A DNA stretch of 64,000 nucleotides from Lachnospiraceae bacterium (GTDB taxonomy: Bacteria > Bacillota > Clostridia > Lachnospirales > Lachnospiraceae). A program made the translations under genes and the position numbers. Location of the stretch: the NCBI GenBank assembly GCA_900168235.1, contig FUZG01000015.1:45534-109533 (forward strand), written 5' to 3'. The notes beneath the pieces were generated by a model. That model searched no databases, was not told where the DNA came from, and saw nothing but the letters and a program-made list of their open reading frames with translations. Below are positions 8,795 to 18,935 of the stretch, piece by piece (within the stretch, counting starts at the first letter, position 1; each line of letters starts with the position of its first letter).

Positions 8795-9028
8795 GTTGCT
8801 CCTTTCAGAAATTCCTGCGTTTTGACCATGCAGGGACCACAATTTTTATTGTATTCCGTTCATAAGCCGCATGATATAGATATCTGCGGTTGATGGTATT
8901 TAACGGTGTAAATCATAGCACACCATCAAATGAAATTCCACCGACCGCAGTAAATCTTAAATAAACATTCAGAATTGTATACTTGTGAAATGGTCAATGC
9001 TTCGCATTAAAGATTGCCCATTTTTTAC

Positions 9029-11302
9029 TCATCCTACACGGTTAAAGTTTATGAGGCATCCGTCGAGAATGATCTGTCTCTCGTTATCTGTGAGATCGCC
9101 GAGAGAAAGGCTAAATTCCTTAAGTGCTCCATCCTTTACTGCATATGCCTTGATGTCGTTCTTCTTTTCTTCTACTGCCTTGCGGATACCCGGTACAAAG
9201 ATGTAATCCAGGTTCTTGAACGGAAGCTCGCCCTTCTCGATAAGGAAGGGAAGCATACCCCAGTTGATGAGGTTGCTGCGGTATCTCTTTGTCGCATATT
9301 CATTTGCGATATTTGCCCATCCGCCGAGAACTTTCTGACAGGATGCCGCCTGCTCACGGGCAGAACCGTCACCGGGCTTTACAGCAAAGATAGTAGAACC
9401 AACACCTGTATTGTCCCAATTCATATCTGCGAACTGCTTCTGGATAGTATTTACGACAGACTGCATTTCAGAGGATGCTTCTACAACCTTCTGCATTGCG
9501 TTTACGCCGTCTTCGCGGGCATTTTCAAACGCCTGAACTTCCTTTGCACGTCCGACATACTTCGGATCTTTTCTGGAAAGAGTGAACTCTGCAAGTCCGA
9601 GAGGATTTGAACGGTAGGAGCTTGTCTCTCCGGAAGGGATCAGCTCGTCTGTAGTGGTAACAGGATCGTGGATCTCTGATACGACCTTCAGCAGGAGATT
9701 GTCTGTAAGCTCTGACATATTCGGCCAGTCCTTGATGTTTGGACCAAGTACCAGCTCTTCATCGGGCTTTGCTTCTCCGTGAGAATCAAATACTCTCTTC
9801 TCGTAAATAGTGCTGTCAAAGAAGTACTTATACTTTCCGATCTCCACATCCATCTCTGTCGCAGGTGTAAGAATACCCTTATTTGCAGCAGTTGCCGCGA
9901 TGGATCTCGCATCCATGAGAGCGACACTTGAAATCTGACCGTTCTGAACCTTTGAACCTTCGCGGTTCGGGAAGTTACGTGTTGAATGACGGATAGAGAA
10001 CGCATTATTTGCAGGTGTGTCGCCTGCACCGAAGCACGGTCCGCAGAAGCATGTCTTTACTACTACTCCGGCATCGAGGAACTTCATCATTGCACCATTC
10101 TTTACGAGCTCTGCATAAATAGGTGTAGATGCAGGATATACGCTCATGGTGAACTCATTATTTCCGATATCTGCTCCGTCAAGTATATCTGCTGCTGCGC
10201 AAAGGTTCTCGAATCCACCGCCTGCGCATCCTGCGATGATTCCCTGATCTACAAGGAGCTTTCCGTCACGGATCTTGCTGTGCAGATCAAACTTAACCTT
10301 GTCGCCGAAAGAAACCTGCGCACGCTTCTCAACATCTGCAAGGATGTCTGAGAGGTTTGCATTTACTTCCTCGATAGTGTAAGTGTTTGACGGGTGGAAA
10401 GGCATGGCGATCATAGGCTTGATAGCCGAGAGATCAACTGTTACCACTTCGTCATAGTATGCAGCAGATGCCGGTCTCAGCTCGCTGTAGTCACCTGCTC
10501 TTCCGTGAATTGCAAGGAACTCCTCAGTCTTTTCATCTGTCTGCCAGATGGATGAAAGACATGTAGTTTCTGTTGTCATTACGTCCACACCGATACGGAA
10601 GTCCATGGAAAGCTTTGAAACGCTGGGTCCAACAAACTCCATTACACGATTCTTTACGATACCGTCTTTGAAAAGCTTTCCGATGAGAGCCAGAGCCACA
10701 TCCTGAGGACCTACGCCAAACTGAGGCTCACCTGTCATGTAGATCGCTACAACTCCCGGATAGTCGATATCGTAAGTCTGGGACAAAAGCTGCTTTACGA
10801 GCTCCGGTCCGCCCTCACCCATTGCCATTGTACCGATGGCACCATAACGGGTATGTGAATCAGAACCAAGGATCATTTTTCCGCAGCCGGCAAGCATCTC
10901 ACGGGCATACTGATGTATAACTGCCTGATGAGGGGGAACATAGGCTCCGCCGTACTTTCTAGCTGCAGTGAGACCAAATACATGGTCATCCTCATTAATA
11001 GTACCGCCAACTGCGCAGAGGGAATTATGGCAGTTTGTGAGCACATAAGGGATCGGGAACTTCTGAAGTCCTGAAGCTCTCGCAGTCTGAATGATACCAA
11101 CGTATGTGATATCGTGAGAAGTTATACAGTCAAATTTGATCTTCAGCCTGTCCATGTCTTCGGACGTATTATGGGATGAAAGGATACCGTAGGCGATAGT
11201 ACCTTTTTTTGCTTCATCCGCTGATACACCGGCTTCAGATGCCCATTCTGTGCCATTCAGCAAGTATGCGCCGCTGCCTTTTACTGTTACCGCATCTGTC
11301 AT
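9029..11302 (-). CDS. Aconitase-family hydratase (YbhJ-like)
   Basis: 757-residue [4Fe-4S] dehydratase of the aconitase superfamily. Seen: [24 protein letters not shown], the substrate and cluster region of aconitases, and [20 protein letters not shown] with cluster Cys residues. A C-terminal swivel part includes [18 protein letters not shown]. The length matches the putative hydratase YbhJ rather than AcnA (about 890) or the two-subunit isopropylmalate isomerase. Its substrate is not established. The start follows AGGAGGAATC. It lies downstream of glgP but after that gene's terminator, so it is probably transcribed separately. Confidence 0.85.
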   Translation of the reverse strand: MTDAVTVKGSGAYLLNGTEWASEAGVSADEAKKGTIAYGILSSHNTSEDMDRLKIKFDCITSHDITYVGIIQTARASGLQKFPIPYVLTNCHNSLCAVGGTINEDDHVFGLTAARKYGGAYVPPHQAVIHQYAREMLAGCGKMILGSDSHTRYGAIGTMAMGEGGPELVKQLLSQTYDIDYPGVVAIYMTGEPQFGVGPQDVALALIGKLFKDGIVKNRVMEFVGPSVSKLSMDFRIGVDVMTTETTCLSSIWQTDEKTEEFLAIHGRAGDYSELRPASAAYYDEVVTVDLSAIKPMIAMPFHPSNTYTIEEVNANLSDILADVEKRAQVSFGDKVKFDLHSKIRDGKLLVDQGIIAGCAGGGFENLCAAADILDGADIGNNEFTMSVYPASTPIYAELVKNGAMMKFLDAGVVVKTCFCGPCFGAGDTPANNAFSIRHSTRNFPNREGSKVQNGQISSVALMDARSIAATAANKGILTPATEMDVEIGKYKYFFDSTIYEKRVFDSHGEAKPDEELVLGPNIKDWPNMSELTDNLLLKVVSEIHDPVTTTDELIPSGETSSYRSNPLGLAEFTLSRKDPKYVGRAKEVQAFENAREDGVNAMQKVVEASSEMQSVVNTIQKQFADMNWDNTGVGSTIFAVKPGDGSAREQAASCQKVLGGWANIANEYATKRYRSNLINWGMLPFLIEKGELPFKNLDYIFVPGIRKAVEEKKNDIKAYAVKDGALKEFSLSLGDLTDNERQIILDGCLINFNRVG

Positions 11303-11372
11303 TTGATTCCTCCTGTAGATGATCTTTTATCCCGCACTCTTTCACATTAAAATGTTAAAGCGCGATAGTTCC

Positions 11373-11401
11373 AAAAAAGGGAGACGACGGATCGCCTCCC
11401 T
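11373..11401 (-). terminator. Rho-independent terminator after glgP
   Basis: Arms AGGGAG(G)CG and CG(T)CTCCCT on the minus strand, followed by seven Ts. Twelve bases past the glgP stop. Confidence 0.85.
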
Positions 11402-11412
11402 CGGTAAAACCT

Positions 11413-13899
11413 TTACTTACGGCCTGATGAAGATGACTTCTTTGGTATAACCACCTTATCAAGATGCCAGATCTCATCAACATACTCCTGAATAGTACGG
11501 TCTGATGAGAATTTTCCGACAGCTGCTACATTGAGGATGGCTTTCCTAGCCCAGCCCTTCTTGTCACGGTACTGTTCCTCAACCTTTTCCTGAGCTTCTG
11601 CATAGGAACGGAAGTCCTTCAGGATAAAGTAAGTATCTGCTCTATCGGTACTAAGTGTATTAAGGAGCGAATTGTAGAGATCGCGGAATCTTTCCGGATC
11701 ATCCTTCGCATATGTCCCATTTATGAGCTGTGTCAGAACATCGCGGATCTCCTGATCTGTATTGAAGATATCCATAGGATTATAATCCCTGTTCCGCTCG
11801 TGCTCCATTACTTCATCTGCGGACATTCCAAAGATGAACATGTTCTCTTCGCCGACTTCCTCAGCCATCTCAACATTCGCACCATCCATTGTACCAATAG
11901 TAAGCGCGCCGTTCAGCATAAATTTCATACAGCCGGTTCCGGATGCTTCCTTGGAAGCTGTTGAGATCTGTTCTGATACATCTGCCGCCGCAAATATCAG
12001 CTCAGCATTGGAGACCCTGTAGTCTTCGATAAAGACTACCTTGAGCTTGTTGTCGATAGTCGGATCATTATTTATAACGTCAGCAACGGAATTGATGAGC
12101 TTAATGGTAAGCTTGGCATTTCTGTATCCAGCTGCTGCCTTCGCACCAAAGATGAATGTTCTGGGATAGAACTCCATGCTCGGGTTGCGCTTGATCTTGT
12201 TGTAAAGATACATAACGTGCAGGATGTTCATGAGCTGTCTCTTGTACTCATGGAGACGCTTAACCTGTACATCAAAGATAGATCTGGGATCTACTTCGAC
12301 TCCGTTATGATCCAGGATATATTTAGCAAGGCGTTCCTTATTCTTGAACTTGATGTTCATGAACTCATTCTGCGCCTTTTTATCCTCAGCATAAACCTCT
12401 ATTCCGTGGATTTTCGGCAGATCTGTGATCCAGTCAGGACCAACATGATCGGTAACCCAATCCGCAAGGAGAGGATTTGCGTGGAGCAGGAATCTTCTCT
12501 GAGTGATACCGTTTGTCTTGTTGTAGAACTTCTTCGGCATCATCTCATAGAAATCCTTAAGCTCACGTTTTTTCAGGATCTCAGTGTGAAGTCTTGCAAC
12601 ACCGTTTACTGAGAAGCCTGCACAGATCGCAAGATAAGCCATACGAATCTGACCGTCATAAATGATAGCCATGTTCTTGATCTTTTCCTGATCGTTCGGA
12701 TATTTCTCCTGAATTCTCAGGCAGAATCTGCGGTTGATCTCTTCCACGATCTGGTAGATTCTGGGAAGCAGTCTTGAGAACAGCTCGATAGGCCACTTTT
12801 CAAGTGCTTCTGACATAATGGTGTGGTTCGTGTAAGCGCATGTCTTTTTGGTCACATCCCACGCCTCATCCCATGAAAGCGCATAGTCATCCATGAGAAC
12901 ACGCATCAGCTCCGGTACTGCAACTGTAGGGTGTGTATCGTTGAGCTGGAAGATATTTTTGTCAGCAAAATGATGAATATCATCGTGCTTACGCATGTAC
13001 TTTTCAACCGCTTCCTGAACGGATGCAGAAATGAAGAAGTACTGCTGCTTTAAGCGGAGCTCCTTACCTGCATAGTGGTTATCATTGGGATAAAGCACTT
13101 CAACGATATTTCTTGCAAGATTCTCCTGCTCTACTGCCTTCTTATAATCGCCCTTATCAAAAGAATCAAGCTGGAAGCACTCTACCGGCTCTGCATCCCA
13201 TACTCTTAAAGTATTTACGATACCGTTGCCGTAGCCCACGATCGGCATATCATAAGGGATCGCCATTACAGACTGATATCCTTCCTGAACGAAGTGATTT
13301 CTTCCGTCTGATCCTGTCTCAACCTTTACAAAACCGCCAAACTTGACTTCCTTCTTGTATTCTCTGCGGCGAAGCTCGAAAGGATTGCCTTCACGAAGCC
13401 AGTCATCAGGGATCTCTATCTGGTAGCCATCACGGATCTGCTGCTTGAACATTCCATAGCGGTAACGGATACCACAGCCGTAAGAGCTGTATCCGAGAGT
13501 AGCAAGGGAATCAAGGAAACAAGCTGCAAGTCTTCCAAGACCGCCGTTTCCAAGAGCTGCATCCGGTTCCTGATCCTCAACGAGATTCAGATCAATTCCC
13601 ATCTCATCAAGTGCTTCTTTTACTTCCTTGTACTCACACAGATTAATGAGGTTATTTCCAAGTGCACGGCCCATCAGGAATTCCATGGAAAGGTAATAGA
13701 CCGTCTTCGGGTCTTCCTGCTCGTAGACTTCCTGTGTTTCCATCCACTTTTCAATGATCGTGTCCTTTACTGTGTAGCATACAGCCTGAAAGATCTGCTG
13801 CTCATCAGCTTCCCGTACGGTTTTACGGAAAAGCATCCTTAAATTGGACTCGATCGCTTCTTTGAACTTTGCCTTGTCGAATTTCGGTTTGCTGACCAT
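11413..13899 (-). CDS. glgP: Glycogen/starch alpha-glucan phosphorylase
   Basis: Releases glucose 1-phosphate from alpha-1,4-glucans. The 828 residues match the usual length. Motifs include ALGNGGLGRLAACFLDS, LYPNDNHYAGKELRLKQQYF and the pyridoxal phosphate lysine in EASGTGCMKFMLNGALTIGT. The C-terminus ends in a Ser/Lys-rich tail (KKSSSSGRK). The start follows CAGGGGG. It stands between ileS and the hydratase with its own terminator. No other glycogen gene is nearby. Confidence 0.96.
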   Translation of the reverse strand: MVSKPKFDKAKFKEAIESNLRMLFRKTVREADEQQIFQAVCYTVKDTIIEKWMETQEVYEQEDPKTVYYLSMEFLMGRALGNNLINLCEYKEVKEALDEMGIDLNLVEDQEPDAALGNGGLGRLAACFLDSLATLGYSSYGCGIRYRYGMFKQQIRDGYQIEIPDDWLREGNPFELRRREYKKEVKFGGFVKVETGSDGRNHFVQEGYQSVMAIPYDMPIVGYGNGIVNTLRVWDAEPVECFQLDSFDKGDYKKAVEQENLARNIVEVLYPNDNHYAGKELRLKQQYFFISASVQEAVEKYMRKHDDIHHFADKNIFQLNDTHPTVAVPELMRVLMDDYALSWDEAWDVTKKTCAYTNHTIMSEALEKWPIELFSRLLPRIYQIVEEINRRFCLRIQEKYPNDQEKIKNMAIIYDGQIRMAYLAICAGFSVNGVARLHTEILKKRELKDFYEMMPKKFYNKTNGITQRRFLLHANPLLADWVTDHVGPDWITDLPKIHGIEVYAEDKKAQNEFMNIKFKNKERLAKYILDHNGVEVDPRSIFDVQVKRLHEYKRQLMNILHVMYLYNKIKRNPSMEFYPRTFIFGAKAAAGYRNAKLTIKLINSVADVINNDPTIDNKLKVVFIEDYRVSNAELIFAAADVSEQISTASKEASGTGCMKFMLNGALTIGTMDGANVEMAEEVGEENMFIFGMSADEVMEHERNRDYNPMDIFNTDQEIRDVLTQLINGTYAKDDPERFRDLYNSLLNTLSTDRADTYFILKDFRSYAEAQEKVEEQYRDKKGWARKAILNVAAVGKFSSDRTIQEYVDEIWHLDKVVIPKKSSSSGRK

Positions 13900-14033
13900 A
13901 ATAAACCCCCTGGTTTTTGTGGCATCTGCCGCCCTACCGGCATCTGCAATCCTGTTGTCTGCATGTTACCTGCAGGTCCGCACTCCCCGGTAACGGATCC
14001 CTGCAGGGGTAAAGCTCATTCTTATTTAACTTT

Positions 14034-17000
14034 TCAGATCTTGCTGACACCGAGTGTTACATGCTCGCCGTTGATATCCCATTCTTTGGTATATCCTGAC
14101 GCACCTGCGAGATCGATAGTCTCTGCCATTGTCTCACCCTTAACGAAATCAGCGTTATTTGTAAGGAATTTCTCAAGCTTGTCATTTCCGTTCATGGAGA
14201 TCACGATCTTGTCCATGACTTCAAATCCTGCTTCCTTACGCATTGTCTGAATCTTGCTGATAAGCTCACGAACATAGCCTTCTTCGAGAAGCTCCGGAGT
14301 CAGATTTGTGTCAAGAACGACTGTCATCTTTGCATCGCTCTGCTCTACGAAACCTTCCTTATTGCTCATCTCTATCAGCAGGTCTTCTTCTGATAATACA
14401 ACGTCAGTTCCATCAAAGTCAAACTTGAGGGAGCCTTCTGCTTTCAGCGTATCCATTGCTGAATTGCCGTCAAGTGCAGAAAGAGCTTCCTTGATCTTTC
14501 CAAGGACTTTTCCATACTTCGGTCCGACTGTTCTGAGCTGAGGCTTAAATGTATATGTTGTAAATGCTCTTACATCATCAGAGAACTGAACATTCTTTAC
14601 ATTAAGCTCATCTGCGATGATATCAACATAGAACTCAGATACTTCATCGGCTTTTACGTACATATTGCCAATAGGCTGACGATTCTTGATACCGCTCTCA
14701 TTTCTTGCCGCACGGCCGAGAACAACGATATCCTGAACTTCGTCCATGTCCTTCTCAAGCTTTTCATTAACGAGCTTCTCGTCTACAACCGGATAATCGC
14801 AGAGGTGAATTGACTCCGGAGCTTCCTTATTAACAGAAAGGACGAGGTTCTGATAGATCTGCTCTGTCATAAACGGGATCATCGGCGCAGCTGCCTTACA
14901 GATAGTTACAAGGCAGGTATAAAGTGTCATGTAAGCATTGATCTTGTCCTGCTCCATGCCATTTGCCCAATATCTCTTACGTCCGAGACGAACATACCAG
15001 TTACTGAGCTCATCAACGAACTTGCTGAGAGTCTTTGCAGCCTCTGTGATCCTGTAGTTATTGAGATACTCATCTGTCTGCTTAACTGTGCTCTGCAGGC
15101 GGGACAGGATCCACTTATCCATTATGCTTAAGGAATCCTTATCGAGATTGTGCTTTGATGCATCAAAATCATCGATATTTGCGTACAGTACATAGAATGC
15201 GTATGTATTCCAGAGTGTTCCCATGAACTTTCTCTGACCTTCCATAACAGCCTTGTCGTGGAATCTGTTCGGAAGCCACGGTGCACTGTTTACATAGAAG
15301 TACCAGCGGATAGCGTCTGCACCAAACTTATCAAGAGCATCGAAAGGATCTACTGCATTTCCCTTGGACTTACTCATCTTGTTTCCGTCTTCATCGAGAA
15401 CGAGACCAAGTACGATTACGTTCTTGTATGCCGGACGGTTGAAGAGCAGTGTAGACTCAGCGTGAAGTGAATAGAACCATCCACGTGTCTGGTCAACAGC
15501 CTCAGAGATGAATGCTGCCGGGAACTGCTGCTCAAATGTCTCCTTATTTTCAAAAGGATAATGATGCTGAGCGAAAGGCATTGCTCCTGAATCGAACCAG
15601 CAGTCGATAACTTCCGGTACTCTCTTCATTGTGCCGCCGCACTTCTCACACTTGCATGTGATCTCATCGATGAACGGACGGTGAAGCTCTACTGTCTTTG
15701 CCTTTTCGTTTCCGGAAAGTCTGTACAGATCCTCACGGGAACCGATAGAAATTCTCTCACCACAGTCCGGGCACTCCCAGATATTGAGCGGAGTTCCCCA
15801 GTAACGGTTACGGGATACAGCCCAGTCCTGGATATTTCTGATCCACTCACCGAAACGGCCTGTTCCGATAGTCTGAGGGATCCAGTTGATCTCTTCATTA
15901 TTCTTTACAAGGTCATCACGAACCTCTGTCATCTTGATGAACCATGACTCACGAGCATAGTAGATGAGCGGAGTATCGCATCTCCAGCAGAACGGATAAT
16001 CATGCTCAAACTTCGGAGCAGAGAAAAGAAGTCCGCGGGAGTCAAGATCCTTGATAACCTCAGGATCTGCGTCCTTTACGAAAAGTCCGGCAAAAGGTGT
16101 CTCAGGCTTCATGCAGCCCTTGTCATCTACGAACTGAACGAGAGGCAGATCATACTTACGGCCTACACGTGCATCGTCTTCACCGAATGCAGGAGCGATG
16201 TGTACAACACCTGTACCATCTTCCATAGTTACATAATCATCAACTACTACGAAATGAGCCTTCTTGTGCTGTTTCTCAGCATCCTTTGCAGCGCACTCAT
16301 AAAGAGGCTCGTACTCTGTGTGCTCAAGGCTCTTTCCATCAAACTCCTCAAGGATCTCATAAGGAGCTGTCGGTGCATCTTCACCGCCGAGAACCTTCTC
16401 GCAGAGAGCCTTTGCAAGCGTGTATGTATATCCGTCAGCAGTCTTTACCTTAACGTATGTCTCTTCCGGATTTACACAGAGTGCAAGGTTGCTGGGAAGT
16501 GTCCAGGGTGTTGTTGTCCATGCAAGGATGTACTCGTCCTTATCCTTAACCTTGAAACGTGCAACAGCGGAGCGCTCTTTTACAGCCTTATAGCCCTGAG
16601 CTACCTCGTGGCTGGAAAGCGGAGTACCGCAGCGAGGGCAGTACGGAACTACCTTGAAGCCCTTATAAAGAAGACCCTTGTTCCAGATCTCGTTAAGTGC
16701 CCACCACTCAGACTCGATGTAGTTATCTTCATAAGTTACATAAGGATGCTCCATGTCAGCCCAGAAACCAACCTGGTCGGAGAACTTCTCCCACATTCCC
16801 TTATACTTCCATACGGACTCTTTACATTCTTTGATGAAAGGAGCAAGACCGTACTTTTCGATCTGGTCTTTTCCGTCAAGACCGAGCTTCTTCTCTACCT
16901 CAAGCTCAACCGGAAGACCGTGAGTATCCCAGCCTGCTTTTCTCGGTACATAGTAGCCCTTCATTGTACGGTATCTCGGGATCATATCCTTGATTACACG

Positions 17001-17189
17001 TGTGAGAACGTGTCCGATATGAGGCTTTCCGTTTGCTGTCGGCGGTCCGTCATAGAAAGTGTATGTCTCGCCTTCTTTTCTTGAATCCATAGACTTTGTA
17101 AAGATGTCGTGATCTTTCCAGAACTTCTCGATAGCTTTTTCACGCTCTACAAAGTTCATGTCGGGATTTACTTTGCTGTAAACTGCCAT
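14034..17189 (-). CDS. ileS: Isoleucyl-tRNA synthetase
   Basis: Charges tRNA-Ile. 1051 residues from ATG 17189, which follows AAAGGAG; an in-frame start nine codons upstream is less likely. Class I signatures are PTANGKPHIGHVL (HIGH) and GNKMSKSKGN (KMSKS). The large CP1 editing insert includes WTTTPWTLPSNLALCV. The 1050-residue length fits the longer, eukaryote-like IleS class in which mupirocin tolerance is common, rather than the 930-residue class. It is preceded by a T-box leader, so uncharged tRNA-Ile should raise expression. Confidence 0.97.
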   Translation of the reverse strand: MAVYSKVNPDMNFVEREKAIEKFWKDHDIFTKSMDSRKEGETYTFYDGPPTANGKPHIGHVLTRVIKDMIPRYRTMKGYYVPRKAGWDTHGLPVELEVEKKLGLDGKDQIEKYGLAPFIKECKESVWKYKGMWEKFSDQVGFWADMEHPYVTYEDNYIESEWWALNEIWNKGLLYKGFKVVPYCPRCGTPLSSHEVAQGYKAVKERSAVARFKVKDKDEYILAWTTTPWTLPSNLALCVNPEETYVKVKTADGYTYTLAKALCEKVLGGEDAPTAPYEILEEFDGKSLEHTEYEPLYECAAKDAEKQHKKAHFVVVDDYVTMEDGTGVVHIAPAFGEDDARVGRKYDLPLVQFVDDKGCMKPETPFAGLFVKDADPEVIKDLDSRGLLFSAPKFEHDYPFCWRCDTPLIYYARESWFIKMTEVRDDLVKNNEEINWIPQTIGTGRFGEWIRNIQDWAVSRNRYWGTPLNIWECPDCGERISIGSREDLYRLSGNEKAKTVELHRPFIDEITCKCEKCGGTMKRVPEVIDCWFDSGAMPFAQHHYPFENKETFEQQFPAAFISEAVDQTRGWFYSLHAESTLLFNRPAYKNVIVLGLVLDEDGNKMSKSKGNAVDPFDALDKFGADAIRWYFYVNSAPWLPNRFHDKAVMEGQRKFMGTLWNTYAFYVLYANIDDFDASKHNLDKDSLSIMDKWILSRLQSTVKQTDEYLNNYRITEAAKTLSKFVDELSNWYVRLGRKRYWANGMEQDKINAYMTLYTCLVTICKAAAPMIPFMTEQIYQNLVLSVNKEAPESIHLCDYPVVDEKLVNEKLEKDMDEVQDIVVLGRAARNESGIKNRQPIGNMYVKADEVSEFYVDIIADELNVKNVQFSDDVRAFTTYTFKPQLRTVGPKYGKVLGKIKEALSALDGNSAMDTLKAEGSLKFDFDGTDVVLSEEDLLIEMSNKEGFVEQSDAKMTVVLDTNLTPELLEEGYVRELISKIQTMRKEAGFEVMDKIVISMNGNDKLEKFLTNNADFVKGETMAETIDLAGASGYTKEWDINGEHVTLGVSKI

Positions 17190-17214
17190 TTGTACTGCTC
17201 CTTTCAGGTACTTC

Positions 17215-17530
17215 AAAAAATTTAAAAAGGGTCCTCATCCTATGCCTATAGGACGGGGACCCTTGTGTTCTTCCGTTATACCACCTATATGCACCGTGAC
17301 TGCACAATTTCCAGCCGGTCGCCCGGCTATTGGTTACTCAGCGTTCCTGATCGTAAACAATAACGAATATTGAACATTCATACATCATGCACCATTCCTG
17401 TAACGGGGAATGCAACCGGATTGACTTAATGAGTTTCATGCGATACAGATGCACCGCACTACGCCGTTCAGAGTCACAGCTCGGAAGTGATATCTTCGTC
17501 ATAGCCTTTAACAGATTGCTGTGCGAAACT
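17215..17530 (-). promoter_or_regulatory. T-box leader of ileS (isoleucine)
   Basis: The minus-strand leader contains the T-box antiterminator motif AGGTGGTATAACGG at about 17287-17270. An intrinsic terminator follows (stem 17227-17264, arms AAGGGTCC... / ...GGACCCTT, then a T-rich run). In the stem I region, GATATCAC puts a likely ATC isoleucine specifier at 17491-17489. Known logic: uncharged tRNA-Ile pairs with the specifier and T-box and prevents termination. The exact 5' end is estimated. Confidence 0.88.
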
Positions 17531-17571
17531 CACACAGATGTTTACATTATATGCACTTGTATTGCTTTGTG

Positions 17572-17988
17572 TCAAACAGAGTTTTTATCGCATGCTTCCT
17601 TGATCATTCTCATGAAAAACTTAAATATCTCATATCCGTCTACCACGTCAGGTCTATCCTCTGTAGGGCGGCATCTCTCGGGGTGCCACTGTACTGTCCA
17701 GATAGGAAGTGTCGCATGGTGGGCAGCTTCGATAAGGTGGTCTCCGCTGTCTCCTGTGCTGTAAAGGTCGGGCTTCAGAGGTCCGCAGTCCGTGTTTTCC
17801 CTGTGGTAACGGGCAGGGTCCACGTCACAGCCTCCGGGAAGTAAGAGCGCATCAAAATCCTCAACCCTGATATCCTCAGCAGAGGACACGATGACAGGCA
17901 CCGCTCCCTGGGCACTTACCGCTTTTTTATAATTCTCTTCTTCATCAACTAAAACAGGAATAGCTATCTTTATCTCAGACATTTTCAC
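17572..17988 (-). pseudogene. Class I glutamine amidotransferase (PuuD-like) with internal deletion
   Basis: The frame encodes 138 residues where the family has about 240-250. The N-terminal part (IAIPVLVDEEENYKKAV, DALLLPGGCDVDPARYH) and the C-terminal part (IEAAHHATLPIWTVQWHPER, with the catalytic His and Glu) both match gamma-glutamyl-GABA hydrolases. The middle is missing, including the nucleophile Cys segment (GICRG in relatives). The junction, about residue 75-80, carries GGAGAC twice three bases apart, consistent with a deletion between short repeats. The start is GTG 17988 or ATG 17982. The frame is intact, but amidase activity is not expected. Confidence 0.8.
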
Positions 17989-17994
17989 ATCAAT

Positions 17995-18027
17995 ACATCC
18001 TGCTCTGAGTCGCGCAGGGCAGGATGT
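17995..18027. terminator. Hairpin between two decayed genes
   Basis: Perfect 9-bp arms ACATCCTGC and GCAGGATGT with a 15-nt loop. A pyrimidine-rich run follows on the plus strand only. It probably once served as terminator of the ABC transporter genes. Weak on the minus strand. Confidence 0.45.
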
Positions 18028-18039
18028 CCTTTCTTTACT

Positions 18040-18935
18040 TCACTTTGTTTTGATAGAGTTCAAAAAATCCTTCGCTCTCTGGGTCTTCGGATGATCAAAA
18101 AATTCATCAGGCGTATTTTCCTCAACGATCTTTCCGTCAGCCATGAAAACTACGCGGTCTGCCACACGGCGGGCAAAATTCATCTCATGAGTCACCACGA
18201 CCATGGTCATGCCTTCCCGCGCAAGCTCTGTCATTACTTCCAGAACCTCATTTATCATCTCCGGGTCAAGGGCGCTGGTAGGCTCGTCAAAAAGCATGGC
18301 GACCGGTTTCATTGCAAGGGATCTCGCAATAGCCGCTCTCTGCTGCTGACCGCCGGAAAGCTGTGCCGGAACCTTTTCTGCCTGTGAATCCACACCCACA
18401 CGCTTCAAAAGTTCCATCGCCTCTTTACGGGCCTCCTCTTTATTTTTACGAAGAACTTCGATCGGACCCATGGTCACATTTTCAAGAATGGTCTTGTGCG
18501 CAAAAAGATTGAAGGACTGGAACACCATTCCTACTCTTGAACGAAGCTTTGCAAGTTCCTTTCCGCTTTCAGGAAGGGGCTCGCCCTCTATCTTTACAAC
18601 GCCGGAATCAATAGTCTCCGCTATCAGTGCCGGGACTACCATGTGCATAGCCTGCGGAAAAATGATCTTCGTGAAAGTCTTTACTTCTCCCATTCCTATA
18701 GAAAGAGCAGCTTCTCTCTGACCCTTCGGCACAGCATTTACGCCTGAACGCAGAACCTCAGCCACGACTCCCGATGCAGAAATGGCTACAGGAAGCGCTA
18801 TCCTCCATATGGACGGCAGATTTATGCCTGTCTGCGGGACTACCAGGAAAAAGAAGTAAATGAAAAGCAGTGTCGGAACGCCTCTCGTAAACTCTATTAT
18901 GAAATGTTCAAAAAAATCATTTCTCGTCGAACATC
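18040..18935 (-). pseudogene. Amino-acid ABC permease fused to ATPase by deletion (Walker A lost)
   Basis: Read on the minus strand, an open frame starts inside the end of the RACo-like gene and gives permease sequence ([20 protein letters not shown], then [12 protein letters not shown], the EAA loop). At about [10 protein letters not shown] it passes straight into an amino-acid ABC ATPase at [10 protein letters not shown]. The ATPase keeps the Q-loop (VFQSFNLF), signature LSGGQQQR, Walker [15 protein letters not shown] and the switch His. It lacks the first 50 or so residues with Walker A. The permease lacks both its N-terminus and its last 60 or so residues. A GTG at 18765 could start a 241-residue product. 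A working importer is very unlikely. Confidence 0.85.

Noticed and set aside
13900..14033. Terminator or riboswitch between ileS and glgP
   Set aside because: Only CTGCAGG-type palindromic words are visible; no stem with a T run and no recognised aptamer.
16002..17084. 360-codon plus-strand frame opposite ileS
   Set aside because: Antisense shadow of ileS with no domain pattern and no start signals.
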